Assembly: GCF_029335485.1 (NCBI RefSeq)
Contig: NZ_JARJLM010000622.1
Coordinates: forward strand, 1-39,650
DNA: 39,650 bases
Direction of reading: 5' to 3'
Source of the DNA: Cupriavidus basilensis
Lineage (GTDB): Bacteria > Pseudomonadota > Gammaproteobacteria > Burkholderiales > Burkholderiaceae
A program made the translations under genes and the position numbers. Numbering within the stretch: position 1 is the stretch's first letter; every line of letters starts with the position of its first letter. This document shows positions 31,205-39,650 of this stretch, piece after piece. A model generated the notes under the pieces. That model saw only the letters and a program-made list of their open reading frames with translations. It ran no database searches and was not told the DNA's origin.

Positions 31205-34200
31205 AGCGATTCCTTTCCAAGGGTGGGGTGGGTGGATGCGGCAGGTGAACTCATCCGGCGCCTGCGCATCAGGAAATAGGCGGCCGGAACAACAAAGAGC
31301 GAGAGCAGGGGGGCTGTGACCATGCCCCCCACCATCGGCGCTGCGATGCGCTGCATGACTTCCGAGCCGGTCCCGCCCGCCCACATGATGGGTAACAGGC
31401 CGGCCAGGATGACTGCCACAGTCATGGCCTTGGGGCGAACGCGCAGGACGGCACCTTCCTGAATCGCCTCAAGCAGGGCCGCGTGGTCGGCATGCCCGCT
31501 CTCAACTTTCCTGAACCAGGATTGCTTGAGGTAGAGCAGCATGATGACGCCGAACTCCGCGGCGACGCCGGCCAAGGCGATGAAGCCCACCACGCTTGCC
31601 ACCGATAAGTTGTGGCCAAGGAGATAGAGTAGCCAGAACCCGCCCACCAGCGCGAACGGCAGGGTCGCCATGATGAGCAGGGCTTCGTCGAATCGACTGA
31701 AGGTAAGGTAAAGCAGCAGGAAGATGATGAGCAGCGTGAATGGCACCACCACCTTCAGCTTCTGGGTGGCGCGTTCAAGATACTCGAACTGTCCGGACCA
31801 ACTGATGGAATAGCCGGCAGGCAGCGGCACCGCCTTGGCAACGACACCCTGCATTTCCTGCACGGCCGAGCGCAGGTCGCGTCCCCGGATATCCACATAG
31901 ACCCAGCCGGACAGCCGCGCGTTCTCGCTGCGCAACATCGGCGGCCCCTGCGTCACCTGGATGCGGGCGACATCTGCCAGCAGAATCTGCTGACCGCTTT
32001 GCGTCACCACGGGAAGCATGCGCAATTGCTCGACCGAGTCGCGGTAGTCCCGTGGATAGCGGACGTTGATGGGGTAACGGGCCAAGCCATCCACCACTTC
32101 GCCAACGTTCTCGCCGCCGATGGCCGACGCCACGATGCTTTGGACGTCGTCAACATTGAGGCCATAGCGGCTGGCTGCCACGCGGTCGATGTCGACGTCG
32201 ACGTAGCGTCCACCGGCGAGACGTTCGGCCAGGGCAGAGGTAACGCCCGGCACCGGCTTGACGGCTTGTTCTATCTGGCCGGCCAGCTTGTCGATTTCCT
32301 TCAGGTCGGTGCCGGCCACCTTGATGCCCACCGGGCTCTTGATGCCTGTGGCCAACATGTCGATACGGTTGCGAATCGGCGGCACCCACACGTTGGATAA
32401 CCCCGGCACCTTGACCGTCTTGTCCAACTCTTCTACCAGCTTGTCCGGCGTCATGCCGGCTCGCCACTGGTCGCGCGGCTTGAACTGGATAGTGGTCTCG
32501 AACATCTCCATCGGCGCCGGGTCAGTGGCAGAGTCGGCACGGCCAGCCTTGCCAAACACGGTTGCGACCTCTGGCACCGTCTTGATGAGCCGGTCGGTCT
32601 GCTGGAGCAGTTGCGCCGCCTTGCCGGCAGACAGTCCTGGCAGCGCCGAAGGCATATAGAGCAGGTCGCCTTCGTCGAGCGGAGGCATGAACTCACCGCC
32701 AACCCGCATGATGGGCCACGCGGTTCCGGCGAGCATCAGCGCAGCGACCACGATGGTGCTCTTCGGGTAGCGCAGTACCCGGGCGAGTACCGGCTGATAG
32801 AGTCGGATAAGGAAGCGATTGACGGGATTGGATTGCTCGGACGGAATCTTGCCGCGTATGAGGTAGCCCATCAGGACAGGAATCAGCGTCACAGCCAAGC
32901 CTGCGGCTGCTGCCATTGAGTATGTCTTGGTGAAGGCGAGCGGTGAAAACAGGCGACCCTCCTGGGCTTCCAGCGTGAACACGGGAATGAAGGACAGGGT
33001 GATGATGAGCAGCGAGAAGAAGAGCGCTGGTCCCACCTCCGCTGCGGATTCGCCAATCACCTGCCATTGTTCGTCGCCGCGAAGATGGCGCCCAGGATTT
33101 TTTTCGCGCCAATGCTCGATGTGCTTGTGTGCGTTCTCGATCATCACGACAGCCGCGTCAACCATGGCCCCAATGGCAATGGCGATGCCACCCAACGACA
33201 TGATGTTGGCGTTCACGCCCTGATAGCGCATCACCAGAAAGGCAGCCAGCACACCCAGCGGCAAGGAGACGATGGCGACCAGCGCGGACCGCATGTGAAA
33301 TAGGAACACCAGGCAGACCACCGCCACTACGATGAACTCTTCGACCAATTTGTGCGTCAGGTTCTCCACCGCACGATTGATAAGGCTGGAGCGGTCATAG
33401 GTCGAGACAATCTCCACGCCCGGCGGCAGGCTCTTCTTGAGAGACTCGAGTTTCGCCCGGACTGCCTCGATCGTTTCCAGGGCATTCTTGCCGGAGCGCA
33501 TGATGATGACGCCACCGGCGACTTCCCCTTGACCGTTCAACTCGGCGATGCCGCGTCGCATTTCCGGGCCCAGCTGAAGCGTAGCCACATCGCCGAGACG
33601 AACCGGGATGCCCGCATTGCTGACATTCAGCGGAATCTGCCGAAAGTCGTCCAGCGTTTTCAGATACCCGGAAGCACGCACCATATACTCGGCTTCGCCG
33701 AACTCCAGCACCGAGCCGCCGGCTTCCTGGTTTGCGCCCTTCAGCGCTTCCAGGACTTTGGCCTGAGGGATGTTGTAGGCGCGCAGTTTTTCGGGCATCA
33801 GCACAACCTGGTACTGCTTCACCATCCCGCCAATGGAGGCTACTTCAGAGACGTTGGGTAGCGACTTCAGTTCGAAGCGCAGGAACCAGTCCTGTAGCGC
33901 GCGCAGCTGTGCGATGTCGTGTTGGCCGGTCTTGTCGACGAGCGCGTACTCGTAGACCCAGCCCACCCCCGTGGCATCCGGACCGAGCGCGGGCTTGGCC
34001 GCAGCAGGCAGTCTTGACTGAACCTGGTTCAGGTACTCCAGCACGCGCGAGCGCGCCCAGTACAAATCGGTGCCGTCCTCGAACAGGACATAGACGAAGG
34101 AATCCCCGAAGAACGAGTACCCCCGCACGGTCTTGGCTCCGGGCACCGATAGCATGGTGGTCGTGAGCGGATAAGTCACCTGATTCTCGACGATTTGCGG

Positions 34201-34371
34201 AGCCTGGCCGGGGTACGTGGTGCGGACAATGACCTGGACGTCGGAGAGGTCCGGCAAGGCGTCAAGCGGCGTGCTGCGCGCCGCCCAAATGCCCCACGCT
34301 GTCAGGATGACAGTCGCCAGCAGGACGACGAAGCGGTTCCGAATCGACCAGCGGATGAGGTTTGCCATCAT
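31201..34371 (-). CDS. cusA: Copper/silver RND efflux pump CusA (SilA-like)
   Basis: Seen: 1,056 residues with standard RND topology. The TM4 signature is [20 protein letters not shown] (about 398-417), the HME4 type for monovalent cations, including the proton-relay Asp405. The copper-site methionines fall at 573 (LYMPSALP), 623 (MEMFETT) and 672 (IDMLATG), the same numbers as in E. coli CusA. Known: CusA extrudes Cu(I) and Ag(I) from the periplasm and cytoplasm using the proton gradient. Starts at tandem ATGs overlapping the cusB stop by 4 nt and ends overlapping the cusF start by 4 nt. Cu(I)/Ag(I) specificity is well supported by these residues. Confidence 0.95.
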   Translation of the reverse strand: MMANLIRWSIRNRFVVLLATVILTAWGIWAARSTPLDALPDLSDVQVIVRTTYPGQAPQIVENQVTYPLTTTMLSVPGAKTVRGYSFFGDSFVYVLFEDGTDLYWARSRVLEYLNQVQSRLPAAAKPALGPDATGVGWVYEYALVDKTGQHDIAQLRALQDWFLRFELKSLPNVSEVASIGGMVKQYQVVLMPEKLRAYNIPQAKVLEALKGANQEAGGSVLEFGEAEYMVRASGYLKTLDDFRQIPLNVSNAGIPVRLGDVATLQLGPEMRRGIAELNGQGEVAGGVIIMRSGKNALETIEAVRAKLESLKKSLPPGVEIVSTYDRSSLINRAVENLTHKLVEEFIVVAVVCLVFLFHMRSALVAIVSLPLGVLAAFLVMRYQGVNANIMSLGGIAIAIGAMVDAAVVMIENAHKHIEHWREKNPGRHLRGDEQWQVIGESAAEVGPALFFSLLIITLSFIPVFTLEAQEGRLFSPLAFTKTYSMAAAAGLAVTLIPVLMGYLIRGKIPSEQSNPVNRFLIRLYQPVLARVLRYPKSTIVVAALMLAGTAWPIMRVGGEFMPPLDEGDLLYMPSALPGLSAGKAAQLLQQTDRLIKTVPEVATVFGKAGRADSATDPAPMEMFETTIQFKPRDQWRAGMTPDKLVEELDKTVKVPGLSNVWVPPIRNRIDMLATGIKSPVGIKVAGTDLKEIDKLAGQIEQAVKPVPGVTSALAERLAGGRYVDVDIDRVAASRYGLNVDDVQSIVASAIGGENVGEVVDGLARYPINVRYPRDYRDSVEQLRMLPVVTQSGQQILLADVARIQVTQGPPMLRSENARLSGWVYVDIRGRDLRSAVQEMQGVVAKAVPLPAGYSISWSGQFEYLERATQKLKVVVPFTLLIIFLLLYLTFSRFDEALLIMATLPFALVGGFWLLYLLGHNLSVASVVGFIALAGVAAEFGVIMLLYLKQSWFRKVESGHADHAALLEAIQEGAVLRVRPKAMTVAVILAGLLPIMWAGGTGSEVMQRIAAPMVGGMVTAPLLSLFVVPAAYFLMRRRRMSSPAASTHPTLGKESL

Positions 34372-35906
34372 GGCTTTGCTCCCGCCGTGCTTGCGGCTGC
34401 CTGCTGTACGGAAGACAGGACCGGTGTTTCCTCGCTATCCATGTGGAACTTGAAGCGAATCTGTTGACCTTCCTTCAGACCCTTCGGCATGCCGGAAGGA
34501 GGCGGCTTGAAGTCCATCGTCATGGCGCCCCAATGCATGGTTGGAATCGGTCCATGTGAAATGGTCAGGCCATCAGGCGACACGGCTTCAATGCGTCCGA
34601 CTCCCTCATGTTCGGGGGGTGCTGCTGCGGGCGCGGATGCTGCAGGGACAGCTTCCATCCGAGTGGCGGTGCCGCGCAGGCTGGCTTCCGAGTCGATGAG
34701 GAACTGGCCCGAGGTGACGACCTTCTGGCCGGCTTTGAGTCCGTCCAGTACCTCCACCATGCCCGAGGCTTCCCGGCCTGTCTTGATGTCCGCCGCGACA
34801 AAGCCATTCTTGCCGGTGTCGACCATGACGATGTTCCGTTGGCCCGTGCGGATGACAGCTTCGGACGGAACAAGCAGCGCCTCCTTCTCCTGACCGGCAT
34901 CGAATCGAACCGTCGTGAACATGCCAGGCAGCAACTGCCGCCCCATATTGGGCAGCACGATGCGGACCTTGATGGTTCGGGTGGCCGGATTCACGTCGGG
35001 TAGGACGGTGTCGACTTTGCCAGCGAGCGCCTCAGATGCACCGGTCGGCGATACTTTGACGGGCAAGCCGGGCGCGATGCTGTGGCTTTGCCCTTCCGGC
35101 ACTTCCGCGATGACCCAGACCTGACTCAGGTTTGCCAGGCGGTACAGGGTCATACCGGGCGCTACGGTCATCCCGTCACGAACTCCGACCTCGGTCACAA
35201 TGCCGTCCACCGGGCTGGTTATTCCCAGATTGGGCTGCAGCTTCCCCGAGGACTCGACGGCGCTCACTTGGCCAGGCGTCATCCCGGCCTGGAGCATGCG
35301 TGCCTTGGCCGCACTACGCAAGTCGGTTTGCCCGCTGGTCGCCATGCGTGACACCGCCAGGTATTCCTCCTGCGCCGCCACCCAGTCCGGCGAGTACAAC
35401 GTCACCAGCGGTTGGCCGCGCTTGACCGGGTCTAGCGTTGCCTTGACGGAGACATGCTGCACGAAGGCATTGGTGCGGGCCTGGATAACCTGGACGCTAC
35501 GTTCGTCGATGGCGACATTGCCGGGCACTTCCAGCACGGCGCTCAGCCGGCCAGCCTTCACCTCAGCGGTGCGGATGCCTAGATTCTGGGCGACGCGGCT
35601 ATCGACGGTCACGCCGCTGCTGCTCCCGTCGCCGTCCGCGTAGACGGGCACGAGTTGCATGTCCATGAACGGCGACTTTCCGGGCTTGTCGAAGCGTTGG
35701 CCTGGCACCATGGGGTCGTGCCAGTAGAGAACACGTTTTCCGGTCTTCGGGTCCGTGTCGCTGGCCTTGAGCCCTGCCTCCGCCACGGCCGGAGCTGGGG
35801 GCTGGGTGGACTTCGCGCCCTGCCTGACACCAAGGTGATAGGCGCCATAGAGTGCGCTCGCGGCGACGATGACACCCACCGCGATGGAAATGGCCTGTTT
35901 CTTCAT
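34368..35906 (-). CDS. cusB: Copper/silver efflux adaptor CusB with fused C-terminal CusF-like domain
   Basis: Seen: 512 residues from the ATG at 35906, after AAGGAG. N-terminal anchor (about 5-25) is followed by a heavy-metal-binding segment [20 protein letters not shown] then MDMQLVPVY (61-89). The lipoyl, alpha-hairpin and beta-barrel regions of CusB cover about 95-410. From about 434 a second domain appears, with [18 protein letters not shown]: His451, Trp459, Met462 and Met464 match all four Cu(I) ligands of E. coli CusF. E. coli CusB is about 407 residues, so the extra length is this fused chaperone domain. It overlaps cusC and cusA by 4 nt each. Inferred: the tethered domain helps load copper or silver onto the pump. 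Confidence 0.93.
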   Translation of the reverse strand: MKKQAISIAVGVIVAASALYGAYHLGVRQGAKSTQPPAPAVAEAGLKASDTDPKTGKRVLYWHDPMVPGQRFDKPGKSPFMDMQLVPVYADGDGSSSGVTVDSRVAQNLGIRTAEVKAGRLSAVLEVPGNVAIDERSVQVIQARTNAFVQHVSVKATLDPVKRGQPLVTLYSPDWVAAQEEYLAVSRMATSGQTDLRSAAKARMLQAGMTPGQVSAVESSGKLQPNLGITSPVDGIVTEVGVRDGMTVAPGMTLYRLANLSQVWVIAEVPEGQSHSIAPGLPVKVSPTGASEALAGKVDTVLPDVNPATRTIKVRIVLPNMGRQLLPGMFTTVRFDAGQEKEALLVPSEAVIRTGQRNIVMVDTGKNGFVAADIKTGREASGMVEVLDGLKAGQKVVTSGQFLIDSEASLRGTATRMEAVPAASAPAAAPPEHEGVGRIEAVSPDGLTISHGPIPTMHWGAMTMDFKPPPSGMPKGLKEGQQIRFKFHMDSEETPVLSSVQQAAASTAGAKP

Positions 35907-37204
35907 TTGAGCTCCTTCACGGCGGGTTCGGTCTGTGCTGTCGGCAGCGGGATGAGGAAGGTCAGGTCGGCCCACAGCTTTGCCGTTTTGGCTTCAAGTG
36001 TCAGTCGCTCGAGCGCCGTGTCGATGGCTCGGTGGTTTGCTTCGGCAACAGCGGCCAGGGGCCCGGTGTTGGCCCGGTATGCCGTCAGTGCAGCGTCTGC
36101 CTGGGCGTTTGCCAACGGCAAGATGTTCTGGTCGTAGCGTTTGAGCCGGTCGAGATTGCGCTGCAGCTCGGCGAGCTTGGCCGCGACCATTGCCCTGGTA
36201 TTGCGTGCGATGACTTCCGACTTGGCTCGTGCCTCCTGTGCCTGTGCGAGCTTGGCAGCGACTTCGCGGTCCTGCCGATTGCCCTGGTCCCAAGGCACCG
36301 GAAAGCTGACGTTGAGAGAACCCATGTTGGAAAAGGCGGAGCCGCGCTGGCTGTACATCAACTCGACGGTCACATCCGGCTTCCTGTTCTCAGTGGCTGC
36401 CCGAATGTCGGCTTCCGCCAAGGCGATTTGCCGTTGGGAAGCCGCCATTTCCGGCAAGGCATCCAGTTCGGTCTGCACAAGCTGCTGCAGGCGCAAGGGA
36501 ACGACGAGACCCGGCCGCTCCGAGAGTGGGCGACTTGCGGCTTGGCCGACCCAACGTTCGAGATTCGCGCGGGTCGCGTCGACGGCGGCTCGGTTCTCGT
36601 CAAGGCGGTCCTGCAGTTTCTGAATTTCCATCTCCGCCGCAAGCACATCCGCTCGCGTGCCACGCCCGCTTCGATAGGCGGCCATGGCGGCTTGAAGTTC
36701 GAGTTCCAGGGGGTGGCCATGGTGGCCGAGGAGCACGTCCGCTTGCTGGGCATACCAGCGGTCGAGCCATGCGGTGGCAACGCTGCGCTGAACATTGGCC
36801 AGGCTGACGGCTCTCTGCGCCTCTGCGGCGGCGGCTTCCGCTTCATAGCGGTCCGTACGCGCTCGGCGCTTGTCTGAGCGAGTGAACTCCTGAACAACGC
36901 TGACAGAGCGCTGGGTCATGAAGTCCCGGCTGAGCGAGAACCTATCATTCCCGTTGACCGGGACATTGTTCAGCCCGAGTTTGAGCACGGGGTCCGGCAA
37001 CTGGCCGGCCGCGACCGCCATTTGTACGGCGGCTTCAACGGCGCCGTGAGAGGTCTCGGCGTTGCCGGCACGCGTGGTGGCCAGCGCAACGGCTTCTTCG
37101 ATAGAAAGAGGTGGTGCCGACTGGGCGTGCACCACAAGCGGCACGGCCATGCCGAGCACAGGCGCGCAAAGCAGCGCCTGCATCAAGCGACGAGGGAAAA
37201 GCAT
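35903..37204 (-). CDS. cusC: Outer-membrane factor of the copper/silver efflux system (CusC-like)
   Basis: Seen: 433 residues with a signal peptide (about 1-28, LGMAVPLVVHAQS). There is no lipobox cysteine, unlike E. coli CusC. TolC-type features include LSIEEAVALATTRAGN, AGQLPDPVLKLGLNNVPVNG and the second-half SLNVSFPVPWDQGNRQDREV. Long heptad-rich helices lie between (about 130-185 and 300-370). It is closer to the CzcC-like branch than to OprM. GGAGG precedes the ATG closely, within a stem-loop that pairs it with sequence just after the upstream stop codon. It overlaps cusB by 4 nt. Role: outer-membrane exit duct for Cu(I)/Ag(I). Confidence 0.9.
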   Translation of the reverse strand: MLFPRRLMQALLCAPVLGMAVPLVVHAQSAPPLSIEEAVALATTRAGNAETSHGAVEAAVQMAVAAGQLPDPVLKLGLNNVPVNGNDRFSLSRDFMTQRSVSVVQEFTRSDKRRARTDRYEAEAAAAEAQRAVSLANVQRSVATAWLDRWYAQQADVLLGHHGHPLELELQAAMAAYRSGRGTRADVLAAEMEIQKLQDRLDENRAAVDATRANLERWVGQAASRPLSERPGLVVPLRLQQLVQTELDALPEMAASQRQIALAEADIRAATENRKPDVTVELMYSQRGSAFSNMGSLNVSFPVPWDQGNRQDREVAAKLAQAQEARAKSEVIARNTRAMVAAKLAELQRNLDRLKRYDQNILPLANAQADAALTAYRANTGPLAAVAEANHRAIDTALERLTLEAKTAKLWADLTFLIPLPTAQTEPAVKELK

Positions 37205-37207
37205 AAA

Positions 37208-37275
37208 GCCTCCAGGAGCAACGACAGCTGTCCCGGTCTAGCGAGACAGCACCCGAATTGCGTTGCTCAGGAGGC
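37208..37275 (-). promoter_or_regulatory. Two-tier stem-loop covering the cusC ribosome-binding site
   Basis: On the transcript, GCCTCC-tGAGCAACG beginning at the stop codon of the upstream gene can pair with CGTTGCTC-ctGGAGGC just before the cusC ATG (8 + 6 bp with a small internal loop). The intervening bases contain a second stem, GCTGTC with GACAGC. The GGAGG of cusC is inside the outer stem. There is no U-run, so it looks like a translation control or RNA-stability element, not a terminator. Confidence 0.6.
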
Positions 37276-37676
37276 TACGTGCGATAACAACAGTGGAGGA
37301 TGGAGAGCCGTGGTGGTGGCGCGCGCGGGATGGCGGCCCCATACACCAGTGCAAAGTGGTCAACCGTGGGCGCCGGCGTTGGCTCTACCACGTTCAACAG
37401 CACCGGCAGAAAAGCAGGAACTTGCGGTGATGCGTGGTCGACAGATTTGGAGCCGAGCTGGCAGTGTTCAAGGCAGAGCCCGTCATGCGCCCCCGTGTCC
37501 TGTTGGGCATTCTTCGCCATCTCCGGGCATGACTCCATCATGCCGGCCATGTCGTCCATCTGCTCAAGCGAATAACGGCTTCCCGTACAGGCGTAAGCCG
37601 CCGCTGCCAGTTGGACTGACAGGAAAGCGGTGATGAGGAACCCGGCAAGCCATAGCCGGCGAACAGATGTGCGCAC
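37275..37676 (-). CDS. Small exported Cys/His/Met protein at the head of the cus operon
   Basis: Seen: 133 residues. An N-terminal signal or membrane helix (about 9-28) is followed by a Met/Cys cluster (QMDDMAGMMESCPEM), a Cys/His motif (GLCLEHCQLG) and a proline-rich C-terminus ending PPPRLSILHCCYRT. The clusters suggest binding of Cu or Ag in the periplasm. I recognise this only as the type of small hypothetical protein often placed before cus/sil or cop genes, possibly related to DUF2946-like proteins. It ends 70 nt before cusC, and the gap folds into a stem-loop. It is likely the first gene of the operon; the region upstream (37,677-37,715) includes TACTAT, a possible -10, on the minus strand. 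Confidence 0.75.
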   Translation of the reverse strand: MRTSVRRLWLAGFLITAFLSVQLAAAAYACTGSRYSLEQMDDMAGMMESCPEMAKNAQQDTGAHDGLCLEHCQLGSKSVDHASPQVPAFLPVLLNVVEPTPAPTVDHFALVYGAAIPRAPPPRLSILHCCYRT

Positions 37677-37715
37677 GAGAACTGTTGCTTATTTTGACAA
37701 GAATAGTATCAGCGT

Positions 37716-37826
37716 TCAGCGAAGTTTGGGATGGACCTGCCGTGGCAGGTTGTCGCACATTTGTCGGTCGGACAAGGAAGCGAGGAGTGCCGTCGTGCCA
37801 ACGGCGGCCGGGATGATCTTCTTCAT
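37716..37826 (-). CDS. Short signal-peptide-like ORF, possibly a truncated small periplasmic protein
   Basis: Seen: 36 residues, ATG at 37826 with GGAG about 8 nt upstream. The first 18 residues (MKKIIPAAVGTTALLASL) look like an export signal of the kind found on small copper-induced periplasmic proteins. The rest (SDRQMCDNLPRQVHPKLR) is short and unlike a folded domain, so the gene may be truncated or frameshifted. The good ribosome-binding site suggests that it is, or was, translated. It is not recognised as a known family. Confidence 0.4.
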   Translation of the reverse strand: MKKIIPAAVGTTALLASLSDRQMCDNLPRQVHPKLR

Positions 37827-38453
37827 GATAAGTCTCCGTTCACCTCGAACGGTGCGGCTCCGAACGTATTTCGTCCAATGGTTGGCCAGCACTGCCGAGT
37901 GCAAGGTCGTTCGCTAGGGAACAACCTCGTTGCATGGTCGTTGGGATAGGACTAGCCGTTGCCTTTGCAAGCCAAGCGGTAGCGCCGGCTTGCTGTACTC
38001 GGCCTCAGGCGGAGAACGCTTTAGGTGGACGCTCCTGGAGCGCGAGGACTACAGAGGGGCAGCCAGACGCCTCAATGTCCACGCGACCCTCAATGCTGCG
38101 CCATCCAGATTTGCGTCGTCGAAATTTCGCAAAGAAGCGCATAGCTGGACTGGAGCGCGTAAACTTGATTAGAAGGCTGTCCACCCAAATTAGACGGAAA
38201 GTGGCTAAGCCGGATCAATCGCTCGGCCATGGACCCGGATGGGAAAAGCCGAGATTGCCAGGGGAGCATCCGCCACGAGCCCAAACTTCGCGCTTTTCTT
38301 GGCTTCATATGGCAGGCTGAATAGCGTGAGCGCAGTACCAAGGGGGGCTGAGTTGAGATGCCGGTCACAGGGCTGCCTGTTGGAGCCAATTTGATGTGTA
38401 CGGCATCAGCAACATTTGCGACGTGATTCACTTGATGTGGCGGGGGGTAAGCC
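37827..38453. other. Intergenic region without a recognisable gene
   Basis: About 630 nt with only short open frames on both strands, none showing a known motif or codon pattern like the neighbours. It must contain promoters for the leftward short ORF and the rightward repeat-rich lipoprotein gene. Composition is more even and less GC-biased than in the genes of the first 20 kb. Confidence 0.5.
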
Positions 38454-39299
38454 ATGAGCACGATTCGCGCTGCCGCGATGGCTGCTTCGGCGTTGTTTTT
38501 TCTATCAGGATGCAGCGAAGTTCCAACCGCGGCCTACTACGACGATACCTACACCGCCGGATACTATTCCGGGCCTCTCGGCGATACCTATCCTTATTAT
38601 GAGTATCCCAATTATGATTATCCGTATTATGGATATTCGGACCACGAATACACCTATTATTCTGGATATTACTATGGCGGCTTTCCAGTGTATGGCGCCA
38701 TTTTCCTCGGGAGCTTCCATCACGGCCGGCACCACCGGTTTCATCACGGATTCCATGACCGTGGTCAAGGTATGGACCATGGCGCCGGTCCGGCTATGAG
38801 CCTGGGCGCCGGTCCCGGCATGGGCGCTGGTAGCGGTTCGGGTATGGCCCATGGCAGCGGTGCGGGTGCGGCCGCTGGAAACGGGCGGACTATGGGCGCT
38901 GGCCGCGGCCAGGGTATGGCCCATGGCAGCGGTGCGGGTGCGGCCGCTGGAAACGGGCGGACTATGGGCGCTGGCCGCGGCCAGGGTATGGCCCATGGCG
39001 GCGGTCCGGGTATGGTCCATGCCGGTAGTCCGGGTATGGCCCTCGGCGGTGGTCCGGCCATGAGTCCTGGCAACGGTCCAGGCATGGGCCACGGTGGCGG
39101 TCCGGGGATGGTCAGAGGAAATGGCCCGGCTATGGGCGTTGGCGGCGGCCAGGGTATGGTCCATGCCGGCAGTCCGGGTATGACCGCCGGCGGTGGTCCG
39201 GCTATGAGCCATGGCAACAGTCCAGGTATGGGCCACGGTGGCGGTCGAGCTATGGTTCGCGGCGGAGACGGCGGCGGGCACAATGGAGGAGGCCATTAG
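38454..39299 (+). CDS. Tyr-, Gly-, Met- and His-rich repeat lipoprotein, putative metal-binding
   Basis: Seen: 281 residues. A lipoprotein signal ends in FFLSGC (Cys-20). Residues 27-80 are extremely Tyr-rich (YYDDTY, YPYYEYPNYDYPYYGY, YYSGYYYGG). A His-rich patch follows (HHGRHHRFHHGFHDRG). Residues about 105-270 are degenerate repeats of the form GxGPGMxHGG with a Met, and often a His, every 8-10 residues. Two perfect 72-bp units lie inside this region. A GGGGGG stretch lies upstream of the ATG. No family is recognised. Met/His repeats next to cus genes recall periplasmic silver/copper-binding proteins such as SilE in principle, but there is no sequence homology I can claim. Inferred: an envelope copper or silver sponge. 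Confidence 0.7.
   Translation: MSTIRAAAMAASALFFLSGCSEVPTAAYYDDTYTAGYYSGPLGDTYPYYEYPNYDYPYYGYSDHEYTYYSGYYYGGFPVYGAIFLGSFHHGRHHRFHHGFHDRGQGMDHGAGPAMSLGAGPGMGAGSGSGMAHGSGAGAAAGNGRTMGAGRGQGMAHGSGAGAAAGNGRTMGAGRGQGMAHGGGPGMVHAGSPGMALGGGPAMSPGNGPGMGHGGGPGMVRGNGPAMGVGGGQGMVHAGSPGMTAGGGPAMSHGNSPGMGHGGGRAMVRGGDGGGHNGGGH
38841..38999 (+). repeat. Perfect 72-bp tandem duplication in the lipoprotein gene
   Basis: Units at 38841-38912 and 38913-38984 are identical, and the first 15 bases recur at 38985-38999. Each unit encodes 24 residues (GMAHGSGAGAAAGNGRTMGA then GRGQ). Identity at the DNA level implies a recent duplication or active homogenisation, so copy number may vary between strains. Confidence 0.9.
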
Positions 39300-39650
39300 T
39301 CCACTCAGAATTGATTGCGGCGTTTGCCTCCGATATTGAATCGAGAATGAGGCGTCGATTTCGGAAGCGCTCTCCTACCGGACGCAATTCTTGCCCGAAA
39401 GCAATTTAGTGACGCGCACCGATCTGGACGCATTGAATAATCAATGGCTCAGTGCGACTTTCGGAAGCACTTTATTCCCCGGGGTCAGATGAGGAATGCA
39501 GGCATTCAAGCGCGTGGGAGTAAAGTGCCGTAGCTGGCTGACCGGCGGCCATGCGAAGGCGCGGTTTTACGCGGGGCCGCATTCCATATTTCACCTCGTC
39601 ATGAAACGTCGGGGCACTGGCGGCGGCATACTCTTTGTGTGCTCCTGAGC
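39300..39650. other. Gene-poor end of window
   Basis: No convincing gene in 350 nt. TTTCGGAAGC is seen near 39358 and again near 39459, and a 50-codon plus-strand frame (39496-39648) without ribosome-binding site or recognised motif is present. The segment is less GC-rich than the genes and may be the start of another unit beyond the window. Confidence 0.4.

Noticed and set aside
38505-39296. Minus-strand frames of 263 and 172 codons across the repeat lipoprotein gene
   Set aside because: They mirror the repeats on the other strand; only the plus-strand frame has a signal peptide with lipobox and sensible start context.
39496-39648. 50-codon plus-strand frame at the window end
   Set aside because: No ribosome-binding site, no recognised motif, and it is short enough to be chance.
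1-39650. tRNA, rRNA, CRISPR arrays and insertion sequences
   Set aside because: I looked for tRNA-like CCA-ended cloverleaf sequences, regularly spaced repeats and transposase motifs and saw none that I could support.

Overview
This is a GC-rich window from a beta-proteobacterium, most likely a Cupriavidus/Ralstonia-type member of Burkholderiales. The inference rests on base composition, family content (CusCBAF, MerR/MerT, HME-RND efflux, NodT/OprM-type outer-membrane factor, LysP) and gene style. No rRNA, tRNA, CRISPR array, transposase or complete insertion sequence was seen.

Positions 1-21,340 look like ordinary chromosomal or second-replicon gene content. In order: the edge of a hemolysin-III/TrhA membrane protein gene; a polar amino-acid ABC importer (binding protein plus two permeases, no ATPase nearby); a four-gene leftward operon (9,629 to 3,408) coding for a HlyD-type adaptor, a secreted hydrolase-like protein, a cellulose-synthase-like GT2 glycosyltransferase with a c-di-GMP-binding PilZ domain, and an OprM/NodT-type outer-membrane channel; a secreted YtcJ-type amidohydrolase downstream of a LysP lysine permease; an MscS-type channel; a zinc alcohol dehydrogenase; a TetR / carotenoid oxygenase / small membrane protein operon; a LysR regulator; a DUF6630-like protein; and an ArsR-type regulator.

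Positions about 21,400-39,300 form a heavy-metal resistance block. It starts just after a fragment of a DMT/EamA permease gene, which suggests an insertion or rearrangement junction. The block contains an HME-RND efflux operon (outer-membrane factor, adaptor, pump) with a divergent OmpR-type two-component system; an incomplete mercury module (merR, merT, a small ORF and a GDCCVxC cysteine-rich protein, but no merA); a complete copper/silver efflux operon (small Cys/His/Met protein, cusC, cusB, cusA, cusF, with 4-nt overlaps from cusC to cusF); a short signal-peptide-like ORF; and a Tyr/Met/His-rich lipoprotein with perfect 72-bp tandem repeats.

The most unusual system is the exopolysaccharide-like operon at 3,408-9,629. 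It joins a BcsA-like, c-di-GMP-gated synthase to a HlyD adaptor and a TolC-class channel where BcsB and BcsC would be expected. The metal block has several further oddities: MerT without a reductase, a CusB with a fused CusF domain, a hairpin covering the cusC ribosome-binding site, and phased 11-bp repeats between the HME-RND operon and its two-component system.
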